64,000 nt of DNA from contig NZ_CP048877.1 of NCBI RefSeq assembly GCF_011207455.1, positions 2,223,346 to 2,287,345 on the forward strand. The letters are read 5' to 3'. This DNA is from Thermosulfuriphilus ammonigenes (GTDB lineage Bacteria; Desulfobacterota; Thermodesulfobacteria; Thermodesulfobacteriales; ST65). Shown here piece by piece: positions 26,220-36,992 of the stretch (position 1 is its first letter; each line of letters begins with the position of its first letter). The notes under the pieces are model-generated. The model searched no databases. It saw only the letters and a program-made list of their open reading frames with translations, and had not been told where the DNA came from. Position numbers and translations under genes: made by a program.

Positions 26220-26585
26220 CTATTCTTGGAGAAGACGGGTTATAACCTGGCGTAGTTCTTCGATGTCGAAGGGTTTGCTGAGAATATAGTCGGCCTTCTT
26301 TTCGTGGGCCAACTCTTCAGCATAGTAACCAAAGCCGGTAATGGCGATTACCGGAACCTCCGGATGCTCCCGTTTGATAATGGTTATGAGGCCAATCCCA
26401 GAAACATAGGGCATGGTGAGGTCGGTGATTACTAAATCAAACTGGCCTTCTTTTAAGGCCTTCATACCTTTTAGACCATCTTCAGCAGTAATTACCTCAT
26501 AGCCGACATATTGAAGGTAATCTCTCAACATAGAAAGAACTTCTAAATCATCTTCTACCACTAAAATTCGCTTATTATCGGCCAT
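26220..26585 (-). CDS. Stand-alone CheY-like response regulator receiver
   Basis: 121 residues, only a receiver domain: acidic pocket VVEDDLEV at the N-terminus, phosphorylation Asp in DLVITDLTMPY (about residue 54), Thr in VIAITGF (about 81) and Lys in ILSKPFDIEEL (about 103). There is no output domain, so it acts by protein contact or in a phosphorelay. The only histidine kinase in the window is the hybrid at 48478-50736, and a link is speculative. It has its own ribosome site. Confidence 0.92.
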   Translation of the reverse strand: MADNKRILVVEDDLEVLSMLRDYLQYVGYEVITAEDGLKGMKALKEGQFDLVITDLTMPYVSGIGLITIIKREHPEVPVIAITGFGYYAEELAHEKKADYILSKPFDIEELRQVITRLLQE

Positions 26586-26935
26586 AGGCTACTCCATGAT
26601 TTACTTAGTTATTGCTCAATTCTAAAAAACCTTTAGAAATAAAAAGATAAAAAATCTTTGGATAACCAATACTTTTAACAAAAAATCTACCAAATTGCCA
26701 ATATCCAGAAAGATTGAGTTTTAGGGTCTAAAAAGTTGGCCATCTCTCTAAATGATGTGGGGTTAGCCGGAACCACGGAAAGAATCTAAAAACGCTTATA
26801 TTATTTTTCAATCGTCTAAAATCCCTGGGGGCTTTAAAATTTCTTTTTAGCTGGCTTCTTGTGGCCATTTGGTGGTCGTGCTAGAAATAAAAACCGTTTT
26901 TCCCTTAAGCTCCCGGTTAAAGCAAGGAGGCACCT
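26586..26935. other. AT-rich 350-base spacer between divergent response regulator and gatC
   Basis: No coding potential, tRNA or strong hairpin seen. It must hold promoters for both flanking genes, but I could not pick convincing -35/-10 pairs. An AAGGAGG site directly before gatC is clear. Confidence 0.6.
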
Positions 26936-27226
26936 ATGGCCATAACTAAAGAAGAGGTTCTTCATGTAGCCCATCTGGCCCGTCTTGAATTCTCCAGTGA
27001 AGAAATTGAAGTTTTTACCCGGCAACTGGCGGAGATCTTGGAGTATGTTAAGCAGCTAGATAGCCTTGATACGGCCCAAATTCCTCCTACCACCCATGCC
27101 TTGGCCCTGACCAACGCCTTTAGAGACGATGAGGTCTGTCCCTCCATAGATATAGAGAAGACCCTGGCTAATGCTCCCGAAAGGGAAGGGCGCTTTTTTG
27201 TCGTTCCCCGGGTGATCAAATCCTAA
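26936..27226 (+). CDS. gatC: Asp-tRNA(Asn)/Glu-tRNA(Gln) amidotransferase subunit C
   Basis: Small stabilising subunit of the GatCAB transamidosome that corrects mischarged Glu-tRNA(Gln)/Asp-tRNA(Asn). 96 residues of normal family length: [18 protein letters not shown] at the start, then [13 protein letters not shown] and an RDDEV segment. AAGGAGG lies ahead of the ATG. gatA follows after 14 bases; gatB is not in the window. Confidence 0.95.
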   Translation: MAITKEEVLHVAHLARLEFSSEEIEVFTRQLAEILEYVKQLDSLDTAQIPPTTHALALTNAFRDDEVCPSIDIEKTLANAPEREGRFFVVPRVIKS

Positions 27227-27240
27227 GCGAGGAGGAGGCA

Positions 27241-28698
27241 ATGGAACCCTTCCGTCTGACTATGCACGAACTTCTGGATCTCCTTAGATCCGGCCAGATA
27301 ACCTCTGAAGAGGCTACCAGAAGCGTCCTTGAACGGATAGAGGCCGTTGATCCCCAAGTGAAGGCCTATATTACGGTCTGTGCTGAGGAGGCCTTGGGTG
27401 CAGCTCGACAGGCTGATGAGGCCAGGGCTCGGGGGAAGGAGGCCCCTCTTCTTGGATGTCCTATCTCCATAAAAGATGTCATCTGCACTCAAGGAATACG
27501 AACTACCTGTGGCTCTAAAATGTTAGAGAACTTTATCCCACCCTATGATGCCACGGTTGTTGAGAGACTTAAGGCCGCCGGGGCAGTGATTGTGGGCAAG
27601 ACCAACATGGACGAATTTGCCATGGGATCCTCCACCGAGAACTCGGCCTTCTTCCCTACGGCCAATCCCTGGGATCTTTCTCGTATCCCCGGAGGATCAA
27701 GCGGCGGCTCTGCAGCGGCAGTGGCTGCCGATGAGTGCCTGGCTTCGCTTGGTTCAGACACCGGAGGATCTATCCGGCAACCTGCCTCCCACTGCGGCAT
27801 TGTGGGCCTTAAGCCCACCTATGGCCGGGTCTCCCGTTTTGGCCTGGTGGCCTTTGCCTCCTCCCTGGACCAAATCGGCCCGATGACCAAGGATGTCACC
27901 GATGCCGCTTTACTTCTTTCGGTAATTTCCGGCTATGATGCCAAAGACTCCACCTCGGTGGCCGAACCAGTTCCAGATTACCGCCAGTTTCTCAAGGTGG
28001 ATCTTAAAGGTCTTAAAATAGGCGTCCCTAGGGAGTATTTCATCCCCGGTATGGATCAAGAAGTGGAAAGTGCCGTCAAAGAGGCCCTCATCATAATGGA
28101 AAAAGAGGGGGCCGAGTTGGTGGAGATCTCCCTTCCCCACAGTCAGTATGCCGTTGCCGCCTACTATATAATTGCCCCGGCTGAGGCCAGCTCTAATTTG
28201 GCCCGATATGATGGAGTCAAATACGGTTTCAGGGCCCAGGAATACACGGATCTTTTATCTCTATACAAAAAGACCCGCTCAGAGGGATTTGGGGCAGAGG
28301 TCAAGCGGCGGATCATGCTCGGTACTTATGCCCTTTCGGCTGGCTATTATGATGCCTTCTATCTTAAGGCCAGTCGAGTCCGAACCCTAATCGTTGAGGA
28401 CTTTAAAAAGGCCTTTGCCCTCTGTGATGTCATCGCCACCCCAGTGGCTCCTACTCCGGCCTTTGCTCGGGGTGAGAAACTGGATGATCCTCTGCAGATG
28501 TATCTCTCGGATGTCTTCACGATTGCCACCAATCTGGCCGGAATTCCCGGAATCTCTATCCCCTGTGGTTTTAGTAAAGAAGGCTTGCCGATCGGTCTTC
28601 AGCTCATGGCCCCCCATTTTGAAGAAGGACGTCTCCTTCAGGTAGCTTACTCTTTTGAACAACTGACTGATTTCCACCGGCGAAGGCCATCCCTTTAG
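27241..28698 (+). CDS. gatA: Asp/Glu-tRNA amidotransferase subunit A
   Basis: Glutaminase subunit of GatCAB; an amidase-signature enzyme. 485 residues with the Ser-Ser-Lys triad: Lys in CPISIKDVI (about 79), Ser in [13 protein letters not shown] and the nucleophile Ser in [12 protein letters not shown] (about 175-185). The end [22 protein letters not shown] is typical. Expressed with gatC. No gatB adjacent, which is common. Confidence 0.96.
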   Translation: MEPFRLTMHELLDLLRSGQITSEEATRSVLERIEAVDPQVKAYITVCAEEALGAARQADEARARGKEAPLLGCPISIKDVICTQGIRTTCGSKMLENFIPPYDATVVERLKAAGAVIVGKTNMDEFAMGSSTENSAFFPTANPWDLSRIPGGSSGGSAAAVAADECLASLGSDTGGSIRQPASHCGIVGLKPTYGRVSRFGLVAFASSLDQIGPMTKDVTDAALLLSVISGYDAKDSTSVAEPVPDYRQFLKVDLKGLKIGVPREYFIPGMDQEVESAVKEALIIMEKEGAELVEISLPHSQYAVAAYYIIAPAEASSNLARYDGVKYGFRAQEYTDLLSLYKKTRSEGFGAEVKRRIMLGTYALSAGYYDAFYLKASRVRTLIVEDFKKAFALCDVIATPVAPTPAFARGEKLDDPLQMYLSDVFTIATNLAGIPGISIPCGFSKEGLPIGLQLMAPHFEEGRLLQVAYSFEQLTDFHRRRPSL

Positions 28699-28780
28699 TC
28701 AAGAAAATGGCCATATTTGTCGAAACTATCAGAGGAAAAGTTCAATCGTCAGTCCTTAGGGGTCAAAGAGGAGGGCCTTT

Positions 28781-29083
28781 TTGCAGAAGATACCCATCAG
28801 TTTAGCCCGTGAAGGTATGATCTTGGCTAAAGAGGTGACCGATTCGGCCGGGCGGGTTCTGTGCGGTCCGGGCACCGAACTTAGCCAGCGCCTTCTTGAC
28901 CGCCTGGCCAACATGGGGGTTCAATTTGTGGTGGTTGAGGGGCATCCGGTGGCCATGCCGGGAGAAAAGAGCCTGGAGGAGAGACTGGCCGAGCTAGAAA
29001 GACGCTTTGAAAAGGTAGCTGGAGATCCGGTTTTAGCGATGCTCAAGGAGGTCATTCAGGAGACCATGATGGAAAAGGGGTAG
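28781..29083 (+). CDS. Small protein resembling the N-terminal module of HD-GYP/HDOD proteins
   Basis: 100 residues from a TTG start with GAGGAGGG upstream. The first half (IPISLAREGMILAKEVTDSAGRVL, then GTELSQRLLDRLANMGVQFVVVEG) resembles the beta-rich segment that precedes HD-GYP or HDOD domains in many signalling proteins. The second half is a charged helix, probably a coiled coil. It lies four bases before the HDOD gene, so the usual fused domain seems to be a separate polypeptide here. Biochemical function unknown. Confidence 0.7.
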   Translation: MQKIPISLAREGMILAKEVTDSAGRVLCGPGTELSQRLLDRLANMGVQFVVVEGHPVAMPGEKSLEERLAELERRFEKVAGDPVLAMLKEVIQETMMEKG

Positions 29084-29087
29084 GGAG

Positions 29088-29936
29088 ATGGAAGAAAAAA
29101 AGATTCAGATCAAAAAAAGACTTAAGAACCTTCAGTCCCTCCCCACCCTTCCCACCATAATTACCAAGCTCACCAAGATGGTTGCCGACGAAAAGACTAC
29201 CGCTGTTCAGCTGGGAGCGGTAATTGAGAAGGATCAGGTTCTTACCAGCAAGCTTCTAAAGATGGTCAACTCGGCCTTTTTTGGCTTCCCGAAGAGGATC
29301 TCCACGGTGGCTAATGCCATTGTGTTGCTGGGATTTAACGTCATAAAGACCTTGATAATCACCTCTTCTATCTTTGAGACCATGCAGAGTGAGGATGTTG
29401 GCCTCTGGGAACATTCCTTGGGCTGTGCCGCTGCCGCTGGAATTATGGCCCGAAGGCTGGAGATAAAAGATCCGGAGGAGGTTTCTACCGCGGCCCTTAT
29501 CCATGATCTGGGCAAGGTGGTTCTCCGAACCGAGTTTCCAGAAGACTATGAGAAAATTGCCACTTTGGTTAAAGAAAAGGGGTTATATTTCTGGCAGGCA
29601 GAGCAGGCTATTCTGGGGGTTGATCACGCCACTATTGGTGGCTGGCTCACCAGACAATGGAATCTGCCCGATCGCCTGGTTGAGCCCATTGATTGCCATC
29701 ATCATCCCTCGGAGGCCAAGCATTTTCCGGATGTGGCTGCTGTAGTTCATTTTGCTGATATACTAATTAAAGGCCTGGGGTATGGTTTCAGTGGTGATCC
29801 CTTTGTTCCCCCTCTTAATCCCCAGGCCTGGAAGGAACTCGGTTTCCGCCGAGAGGATCTTAAAGAGATCTTGGCTGAGCTCGATGACCGTTTAATGGAA
29901 CTTCAGACCTTTACCCTGGAGATGCAGGCCCTTTAA
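29088..29936 (+). CDS. HDOD-domain protein
   Basis: 282 residues of the HDOD fold (non-catalytic HD relative used in signalling). LPTLPTIITKLTKMVADEKTT, LTSKLLKMVNSAFFGFP and the HD-type ALIHDLGKVVLRTEFPEDY (about 140-158) are clear. HD metal residues appear partly kept (H-D plus HHHPSEA), so residual hydrolase activity cannot be excluded. Its stop shares one base with the next start (TAATG), and it forms a coupled trio with the preceding 100-residue protein and the GGDEF protein. Confidence 0.87.
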   Translation: MEEKKIQIKKRLKNLQSLPTLPTIITKLTKMVADEKTTAVQLGAVIEKDQVLTSKLLKMVNSAFFGFPKRISTVANAIVLLGFNVIKTLIITSSIFETMQSEDVGLWEHSLGCAAAAGIMARRLEIKDPEEVSTAALIHDLGKVVLRTEFPEDYEKIATLVKEKGLYFWQAEQAILGVDHATIGGWLTRQWNLPDRLVEPIDCHHHPSEAKHFPDVAAVVHFADILIKGLGYGFSGDPFVPPLNPQAWKELGFRREDLKEILAELDDRLMELQTFTLEMQAL

Positions 29937-30943
29937 TGGCTCGGGTAAGCGTCATCACCAAAGGATACCTTTCTGATCCTAAAGATCGTCTTCTGCTTGA
30001 GGCCAAGGGCTATCAGCTGGCCATAAAGGCTGACCTCCAGAGTGCTGTGGAGTCCCTTTTTAATGACCCGCCTGATCTTTTGATCATCGAGAAAGATCTG
30101 ACCGGGGCCTTAGAGATCGAAGTCATCAAGGCCCTCAAAAACAATCTTCAGCTGGCCCTCCTGCCCATTATTTTAGTAGTGGGCGAAAATGATGTCTCCA
30201 GAGGGATAGACTGGGAAGCCTATCCGGTAGATGACTTTATCTGTCGTCATTCTCCGGTGGAACATCTCCTTAATCGGGTGGAGCTGGCCTTTGCCCGGGC
30301 CCATAGGGTGGCTGACAACAACCCCCTTACCAAATTGCCGGGGAACTCCTCTATCCTTAAGGCCATCCAGGAGGCTATCGAGGCCGGCAGGGCTGTAGTC
30401 ATTGGCTATGTAGATATCGACAACTTCAAACCATATAACGATCGCTATGGTTTCGCCCGGGGAGATGAGGTTATTCGCATGTTGGCCCGGATCTTGGTCA
30501 ACGTCATCACTGAGAAGGCCCCTCAGGCAAGCTTTGTCGGTCATGTGGGTGGGGATGATTTCGTTTTCATCTGTCCTCTGGAGGTGGCGGAGGAGGTGGC
30601 CCGGGAGGTCATCAGACACTTTGACTCCCTCATCAAACTCTTCGTAGATGAGGAAGACCTTGAGGCCGGGGAGTTTGTCTCCAAGGATCGTCAGGGAAAC
30701 CTCAGGCGTTTTCCATTGCCAAGTATCTCTATCGCCATGGTGGTCAATCTTCCCGGGCGCTATTCCCATTATGGAGAGGTGGCTTCGGTGGCCGCTCAAA
30801 TAAAAAAGGCGGTAAAAAAGATTCCTGGCTCAACCTACTTGCTGGATCGCCGTCAGGCGCCATCTGAACAGGAGACCTCCGGCTATCAGCATAGCCAGAC
30901 TGAGGATCTGGCCCATAGTCAGGAATCCCAAGACAAAGCCTAG
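29936..30943 (+). CDS. Degenerate receiver plus GGDEF-domain protein
   Basis: 335 residues. Residues 1-120 look like a receiver domain in which the usual acidic pocket is missing (VSVITKGYL) and the phosphosite region reads LLIIEKDLTG. Residues about 125-305 form a GGDEF domain with GYVDIDNFKPYNDRYGF and GGDDF, so catalysis is possible. The RXXD inhibitory site is absent (QASFVGH before GGDDF). The last 38 residues overlap the convergent lgt gene by 114 bases and are hydrophilic. It probably makes c-di-GMP or acts as a GTP-binding partner of the HDOD protein. Confidence 0.82.
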   Translation: MARVSVITKGYLSDPKDRLLLEAKGYQLAIKADLQSAVESLFNDPPDLLIIEKDLTGALEIEVIKALKNNLQLALLPIILVVGENDVSRGIDWEAYPVDDFICRHSPVEHLLNRVELAFARAHRVADNNPLTKLPGNSSILKAIQEAIEAGRAVVIGYVDIDNFKPYNDRYGFARGDEVIRMLARILVNVITEKAPQASFVGHVGGDDFVFICPLEVAEEVAREVIRHFDSLIKLFVDEEDLEAGEFVSKDRQGNLRRFPLPSISIAMVVNLPGRYSHYGEVASVAAQIKKAVKKIPGSTYLLDRRQAPSEQETSGYQHSQTEDLAHSQESQDKA

Positions 30944-31618
30944 CTGGGGGTCAGGTTCTCGGAAAAACTCTACCAAAAAGCGGAGAAGGGCGTAGCTGAT
31001 CAGAAAGACAGCCAGTTGGACTCCACTGGGCCATTTTTTCCGACGCGCCCGCCACATGATAGCCAAGAGGATCGGGCCTTCCAGAATGGCTTCATAGAGT
31101 TGAGAGGGGTGTCTGGGGAGTGGCCCTCCCTGGGGGAATACCATGGCCCAGGGAACCTGGCTTACCCGACCATAGAGTTCTCCATTTATAAAGTTGGCGA
31201 TTCGTCCCAGCCCCAGGCCAATGGGTGCCGGAAGTACAAAACGATCCGCCCAAAAAAAGAAATCTTCATTGTGGCGCCTGCACCAGAGCCATCCGGCCAA
31301 GATGGCCCCCAGAAGGCCACCGTGAAAAGACATTCCTCCATGCCAAGTGGCCGGTATCTCCAGAGGGTGGGCGAGGTAGTAGTCTAGATTGTAGAATAAG
31401 ACATAGCCAAGTCGAGCCCCGACCACCAGGCCGATAATCAGATAGAAGAGAAGGGAGTCAAGCCGGGTAATCCTTCTGGCCTCTCCTAGCCTGAGGAGTT
31501 CCCTTTTTACCAAGAGGTAGGCGCTCAGAAAGCCCACCACATACATCAGGCCGTACCAGCGGATAGAAAGAGGGCCGATACGGAAGATCTCCGGGTCGAT
31601 CCGAGGGTAAGGAAGCAT
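30830..31618 (-). CDS. lgt: Prolipoprotein diacylglyceryl transferase
   Basis: Transfers diacylglycerol from phosphatidylglycerol to the lipobox Cys of prolipoproteins in the inner membrane. 262 residues, seven hydrophobic segments. The Lgt signature GRIANFINGELYGR (about 140-153) and HGGLLGA and LTMGQILSLAM are present. The C-terminus overlaps the convergent GGDEF gene by 114 bases. A lipoprotein substrate is encoded at 60325-62067. Confidence 0.95.
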   Translation of the reverse strand: MLPYPRIDPEIFRIGPLSIRWYGLMYVVGFLSAYLLVKRELLRLGEARRITRLDSLLFYLIIGLVVGARLGYVLFYNLDYYLAHPLEIPATWHGGMSFHGGLLGAILAGWLWCRRHNEDFFFWADRFVLPAPIGLGLGRIANFINGELYGRVSQVPWAMVFPQGGPLPRHPSQLYEAILEGPILLAIMWRARRKKWPSGVQLAVFLISYALLRFLVEFFREPDPQLGFVLGFLTMGQILSLAMLIAGGLLFRWRLTAIQQVG

Positions 31619-31648
31619 AGCTAAAGGGTGCCACGGGTGTGAGGGCTG

Positions 31649-32050
31649 TCAAGAGCGCCGGCGAACCCTGACTTTGGCCACAATCTTTTCGTAGTAGACC
31701 TGTTCTTTTTCAAGGTTAACCGGGCGCCGGCGCATCAGGTTGAGCTTGGTAATTAGAAGGTTGAGCTTTTTTATCTGCCGGTACTTGGTGCCTTCATCTT
31801 CTAGATGGTCGAGGAGGTCTTCGGTGGTCTTTATCTCCTTCATCAATTGGACTTCAGGGGGCAGATAACCAGCGTTTTTAAGGATCTTGTAAGCCATGCG
31901 CAGCTCTTCAGGCACGTGGGAGAGGTCTTCTAGAACCAAAGGTTTGCCCTTTCCTTCAAGATTCTCAAACTCTCCCCGCTCCATGGCTTCCTGAATACGA
32001 CGTTCGGCGATCTTTTCAAAGACTTGCAAGATCCCCATTATGGCGATCAC
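31649..32050 (-). CDS. DUF1992 protein
   Basis: 133 residues of the DUF1992 family (also found as a domain of eukaryotic DNAJC28): EKIAERRIQEAMERGEFENL and GKGKPLVLEDL are the signatures, followed by a basic helical tail. Function unknown. The frame opens at GTG (32050), overlapping the previous stop as GTGA; an ATG four codons later is an alternative start. It belongs to the minus-strand run HNH, flavin reductase, TPR, DUF1992, lgt. Confidence 0.85.
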   Translation of the reverse strand: MIAIMGILQVFEKIAERRIQEAMERGEFENLEGKGKPLVLEDLSHVPEELRMAYKILKNAGYLPPEVQLMKEIKTTEDLLDHLEDEGTKYRQIKKLNLLITKLNLMRRRPVNLEKEQVYYEKIVAKVRVRRRS

Positions 32051-32694
32051 AGGCCTCCTTTTTTGATCTTCTGCTGAAGTTCAGCAAGCTTGGCCTCGAC
32101 AAAGAAAAGCCGCTGACCAAAGGGCTTTCGCTCTATAAGTTTCTCATAGGCCGATAAGGCTGCTTGAATCTGGCCAGAGGCCTCCTGAACTCGGGCTAAG
32201 TCAAGATAGACAATTTCCTCAATTCCCTCTCCGAAGGAAAGGGCCTTCTGGTAATAAGAAGCGGCCTGGTGGTAATCTTCTTCGTCTTCATAAAGGTAGC
32301 CAAGCCCCAAAAGAAGAAAGGGCTGATTGGCCTTTGAGGCAGTCTTCAAGGCGGATTTAAGTTCTTCCTGGGCCTTTTTATACTGCTGATCTTGGCGATA
32401 ACCCTCAGCAAGCATGATTCTAGCCAGGGTGGCGGCACCGGTGTGAGGATATTTCTTGACAATATCTTTAAGGACCTGGCGGTATTCTTGAGGGCTTTTG
32501 GCCTCGGCCGTGGTCAATCTCAGTGAGGCTTCGGCCGCCTGCTGGGCCTTTTGGTGATTGTAGAGCCCCCAAGCTGCGGCACCAATAACGGCCACAACGA
32601 CAACAATAATAATCTCTCGGAGATACTTTTCGGCAAGTTTTACCCACCGCTGATGAAAAGACGGCTCCGGGCCCCTGGTACTGTCCTTCTCCAT
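32047..32694 (-). CDS. Membrane-anchored TPR protein (YfgM-like)
   Basis: 215 residues: cytoplasmic N-terminus, one TM helix (about 27-44, REIIIVVVVAVIGAAAWGLY), then a periplasmic region of four or five TPR repeats (for example PFLLLGLGYLYEDEEDYHQA). This layout matches YfgM/TPR_21 proteins that sit near the SecYEG translocon and hand over secreted proteins to chaperones (family knowledge). Coupled to DUF1992 downstream. Confidence 0.8.
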   Translation of the reverse strand: MEKDSTRGPEPSFHQRWVKLAEKYLREIIIVVVVAVIGAAAWGLYNHQKAQQAAEASLRLTTAEAKSPQEYRQVLKDIVKKYPHTGAATLARIMLAEGYRQDQQYKKAQEELKSALKTASKANQPFLLLGLGYLYEDEEDYHQAASYYQKALSFGEGIEEIVYLDLARVQEASGQIQAALSAYEKLIERKPFGQRLFFVEAKLAELQQKIKKGGL

Positions 32695-32710
32695 GGTCGC
32701 TCCTTATACA

Positions 32711-33184
32711 TTACTTGGAACCAAAGTAGTCGTCCCAACGAAAGATAAGAGGTTTGGCCGCCTCGTCTTGGATAGCGCAGTCAACCACTTCACCAATAAA
32801 AAGAACGTGGTCTCCCGCCTCACAGGTAGAGACCACCTCACATTCGTAATAGGCAAAGGCCTCCTTGAGGACTGGCGACCCCTTTAGGGCACTAAGAAAA
32901 TCTATCCCCTGAAATTTATCCTCCTGACGGCCGCTCTTGAATCCAAAGTGCTTGGCCAGATCTATCTGGCCCTCCTTAAGGGCATTAAGGCAAAAGTAGC
33001 CACTTTCTTGGATAAGCCCGTAAGTGTATCGCTGAGGGGCAATAGCCACCATCAGGTAGGCAGGTTTGAAGGAGACCTGACTTACCCAGGCTGCGGTCAT
33101 GCCGTTGATTTTATCTTTGGCCCTTACGGTAACTACATAGACCCCCTGGGTTATACCCTTGGTGATGATTTGTTGTCTGCCCAT
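32711..33184 (-). CDS. Flavin reductase family (FMN-binding split-barrel) protein
   Basis: 157 residues of the flavin reductase-like split barrel: GVYVVTVRAKDKINGMTAAWVSQVSFKP compressed in the first third (flavin-binding), then LAKHFGFKSGR, and HVLFIGEVVD near the C-terminus. It reduces or binds FMN; in anaerobes, relatives act with flavodoxin-like or rubredoxin-like partners. The partner here is not evident. Confidence 0.88.
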   Translation of the reverse strand: MGRQQIITKGITQGVYVVTVRAKDKINGMTAAWVSQVSFKPAYLMVAIAPQRYTYGLIQESGYFCLNALKEGQIDLAKHFGFKSGRQEDKFQGIDFLSALKGSPVLKEAFAYYECEVVSTCEAGDHVLFIGEVVDCAIQDEAAKPLIFRWDDYFGSK

Positions 33185-33215
33185 GACCGCCTCCTAAATA
33201 ATTTCTTCTGAGATC

Positions 33216-33812
33216 TTAGCGAAACAGGCCAGCAAATTCTAGAAAATCTTTCCAGATACCTCGCTTGTGTTCGGGAAACTCCTCAAGGAGGATCTGCTGC
33301 CATTTGGGAGCGGTTGGCCTTTTGAGAAGCTTCATGCCAGCCTCCTCTGGGGTCCGGTCTCCCTTTTTGAGGTTGCATTTACGGCAACAAAGGACCACGT
33401 TGCCCCAAACCGTTTTCCCTCCCCGGCTCTTGGGGATTATATGATCGATGGTCCGGTCTTTGGCCGAACGGACACTCCGACCACAATACTGGCAGGTGAA
33501 ATTGTCACGAATAAAAAGATTAGCCCGGCTAAAGACCACTTCGGAGCGAGGTAAACGATCGTAGCGATTGAGAATGATGGCCTCCGGGGCCATAATGGCC
33601 AGGCTGGGACTGCGGATGAGCCGGCCGTTGTCGTAGAAGTTGGAGGCCTCAACCCACTCCTCCAGGGTGTGGGTAGTCCAATCTGGGGTGATTACCCGGG
33701 CATTGCCTTTGAAAAGCTGACAGATGGCCTTGAGCACAGTAGTTATCTGGATGGCCTGGTAATAACGATTAAGGACTAATACCTTTTCAGAAAGGATTCC
33801 ATTTTTACTCAT
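33216..33812 (-). CDS. HNH endonuclease family protein
   Basis: 198 residues from the ATG at 33812; a TTG two codons earlier is also possible and neither has a good Shine-Dalgarno site. Residues about 108-165 form a zinc-HNH domain: CQYCGRS, TIDHIIPKSRGGK with the His-Asn-type core, and CCRKCNLKKGDRTPEEA. The N-terminal part (VLVLNRYYQAIQITTVLKAI) is typical of the widespread single-copy bacterial HNH family of unknown role. Not next to any phage or restriction genes. Confidence 0.88.
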   Translation of the reverse strand: MSKNGILSEKVLVLNRYYQAIQITTVLKAICQLFKGNARVITPDWTTHTLEEWVEASNFYDNGRLIRSPSLAIMAPEAIILNRYDRLPRSEVVFSRANLFIRDNFTCQYCGRSVRSAKDRTIDHIIPKSRGGKTVWGNVVLCCRKCNLKKGDRTPEEAGMKLLKRPTAPKWQQILLEEFPEHKRGIWKDFLEFAGLFR

Positions 33813-33831
33813 TTTCAATGCCAGTCATTCA

Positions 33832-33859
33832 TTTGTAGCCTCAATTTTTGACATGTCAA
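33832..33859 (-). promoter_or_regulatory. Promoter of the HNH operon embedded in a palindrome
   Basis: Minus-strand TTGACA (33859-33854), 16 bases, TACAAA (33837-33832). The -35 is half of a perfect 12-base palindrome TTGACATGTCAA (33848-33859), which could also be an operator. Confidence 0.5.
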
Positions 33860-34173
33860 TAACCCGGCAAAGACGACAGTAAGGATCTGCCTCAGCTAAC
33901 CTTTCTTTTTCTTAAAATCGACCAAGGGAAAAATTCCTGGGGAGACTTTTTTGAGATCTCTAAAGGGCCAAGATTGATGATTATCGACTCTAAAGCCCCT
34001 TTCTTGTTAAAAGAAGAAATAAATTTTTAATAAATCAAAGTTTTTCTAGCTTATAAAGTGAGATATTTGGAGATTTTGCCTTTTTAGGAATGTTTTCTTA
34101 AGAAAGTAAAAACATCATCGACTATAATGGCCTAATAACAAGGTGAATCGTCAACCATAATTATAAAAAAAAG
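33860..34173. other. AT-rich spacer between HNH and MarR genes
   Basis: About 390 bases separate the two divergent genes. Apart from the HNH promoter palindrome and the MarR promoter at 34174-34202, I see no gene, tRNA or clear hairpin. Several A/T runs give high local curvature potential. Confidence 0.55.
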
Positions 34174-34202
34174 TTGCAATTGTCTAATTAAGAGGCTAAT
34201 TT
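34174..34202 (+). promoter_or_regulatory. Promoter of the MarR gene; mRNA may be leaderless
   Basis: TTGCAA (34174-34179), 17 bases, TAATTT (34197-34202). The ATG begins at 34210, just seven bases after the -10 box, and no Shine-Dalgarno sequence is present, as expected for a leaderless transcript. Confidence 0.5.
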
Positions 34203-34209
34203 TTGTGCC

Positions 34210-34653
34210 ATGACTAAGCCGGAGTTTACTCTAGACAGGTGTTTGGGGTTCTTAGCCAATCGAGTCTATCGTTCCTTTCAGAAGGAGGTGGATCGTCTCC
34301 TTCAACCCCTGGGGCTGACCACCGCTCAGTTTTGTGTTTTAATGAAACTCTACAATCAGGACGGCATCACCCAAAGTGCTCTGGCTCAAAAACTCCACAT
34401 AGAAAGCCCCACTTTAGTGCGCATTATTGATCGCTTGGAAGAGGCGGGGTTGGTAAGACGTCGGCCCTCACCAAAGGATCGCCGGGCTTATCGTATAGTC
34501 CTTACCAATCGGGGACGGGAGCTGGAAAAACAGCTTCGCAAAGTAGGGGAGACAGTCAGAAGCAAGGCTACCCGGGGGATGACAGAGCAGGAGTCAGAGA
34601 AGCTCAGAGATTACATGATGCTCGTTTGGGAAAACCTGGAGGCTCAAGATTAG
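34210..34653 (+). CDS. MarR-family transcriptional regulator
   Basis: 147 residues, the usual length. The winged helix covers about 30-100: LTTAQFCVLMKLYNQDGITQ, recognition helix around SPTLVRIIDRLEEAGLV and wing RRRPSPKDRRAYRIVLT. Flanking helices form the dimer interface. It probably represses itself and the small membrane protein six bases downstream. Ligand unknown. Confidence 0.92.
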   Translation: MTKPEFTLDRCLGFLANRVYRSFQKEVDRLLQPLGLTTAQFCVLMKLYNQDGITQSALAQKLHIESPTLVRIIDRLEEAGLVRRRPSPKDRRAYRIVLTNRGRELEKQLRKVGETVRSKATRGMTEQESEKLRDYMMLVWENLEAQD

Positions 34654-34659
34654 TCACCC

Positions 34660-35001
34660 ATGGCCTCCCTCTCTCTGCCTCATATAGATTTCCAACGTCT
34701 GGGGGAGCTGTTAAGTACCCAGTCCATTATTTCCTTTCTCAAAAGGACTGATCCGGTCGTTATTCTCTCCAGCCCCCTTTATTGGGGACCTTTGGCGGCA
34801 GTCATGCTTTTTCTTCTCATTCGCCGGGCCTACGCCACGGCCTGGCTTATATGCGGTGCTTTGGGATTGTGGGCCTTTATCTACTACGTATTACCCCGCA
34901 CCGGCGGTCAAACAGATCTAAAGAGTATAGGGCTTTTTGTAGCTGGTGGTGTTGGGTTCCTCTCTGTTCTTTTCTACCTGGTCTTTGTCCGTTCTGACTA
35001 G
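34660..35001 (+). CDS. Small membrane protein, three TM helices, unknown
   Basis: 113 residues with no family I recognise. TM segments lie at about 45-57 (LYWGPLAAVMLFLLI), 62-80 (ATAWLICGALGLWAFIYY) and 94-109 (LFVAGGVGFLSVLFYLV). The N-terminal 35 residues are soluble. Its start lies six bases after the MarR stop, so the two are co-transcribed, and MarR may control it. The C-terminus is two bases from the glycosylase gene start. Confidence 0.65.
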   Translation: MASLSLPHIDFQRLGELLSTQSIISFLKRTDPVVILSSPLYWGPLAAVMLFLLIRRAYATAWLICGALGLWAFIYYVLPRTGGQTDLKSIGLFVAGGVGFLSVLFYLVFVRSD

Positions 35002-35003
35002 CC

Positions 35004-36989
<1,986 letters not shown>

Positions 36990-36992
36990 ACA

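Noticed and set aside
31618..31660. TTGACA on the minus strand before lgt as promoter
   Set aside because: No matching -10 at proper distance, and lgt lies within a compact gene run.
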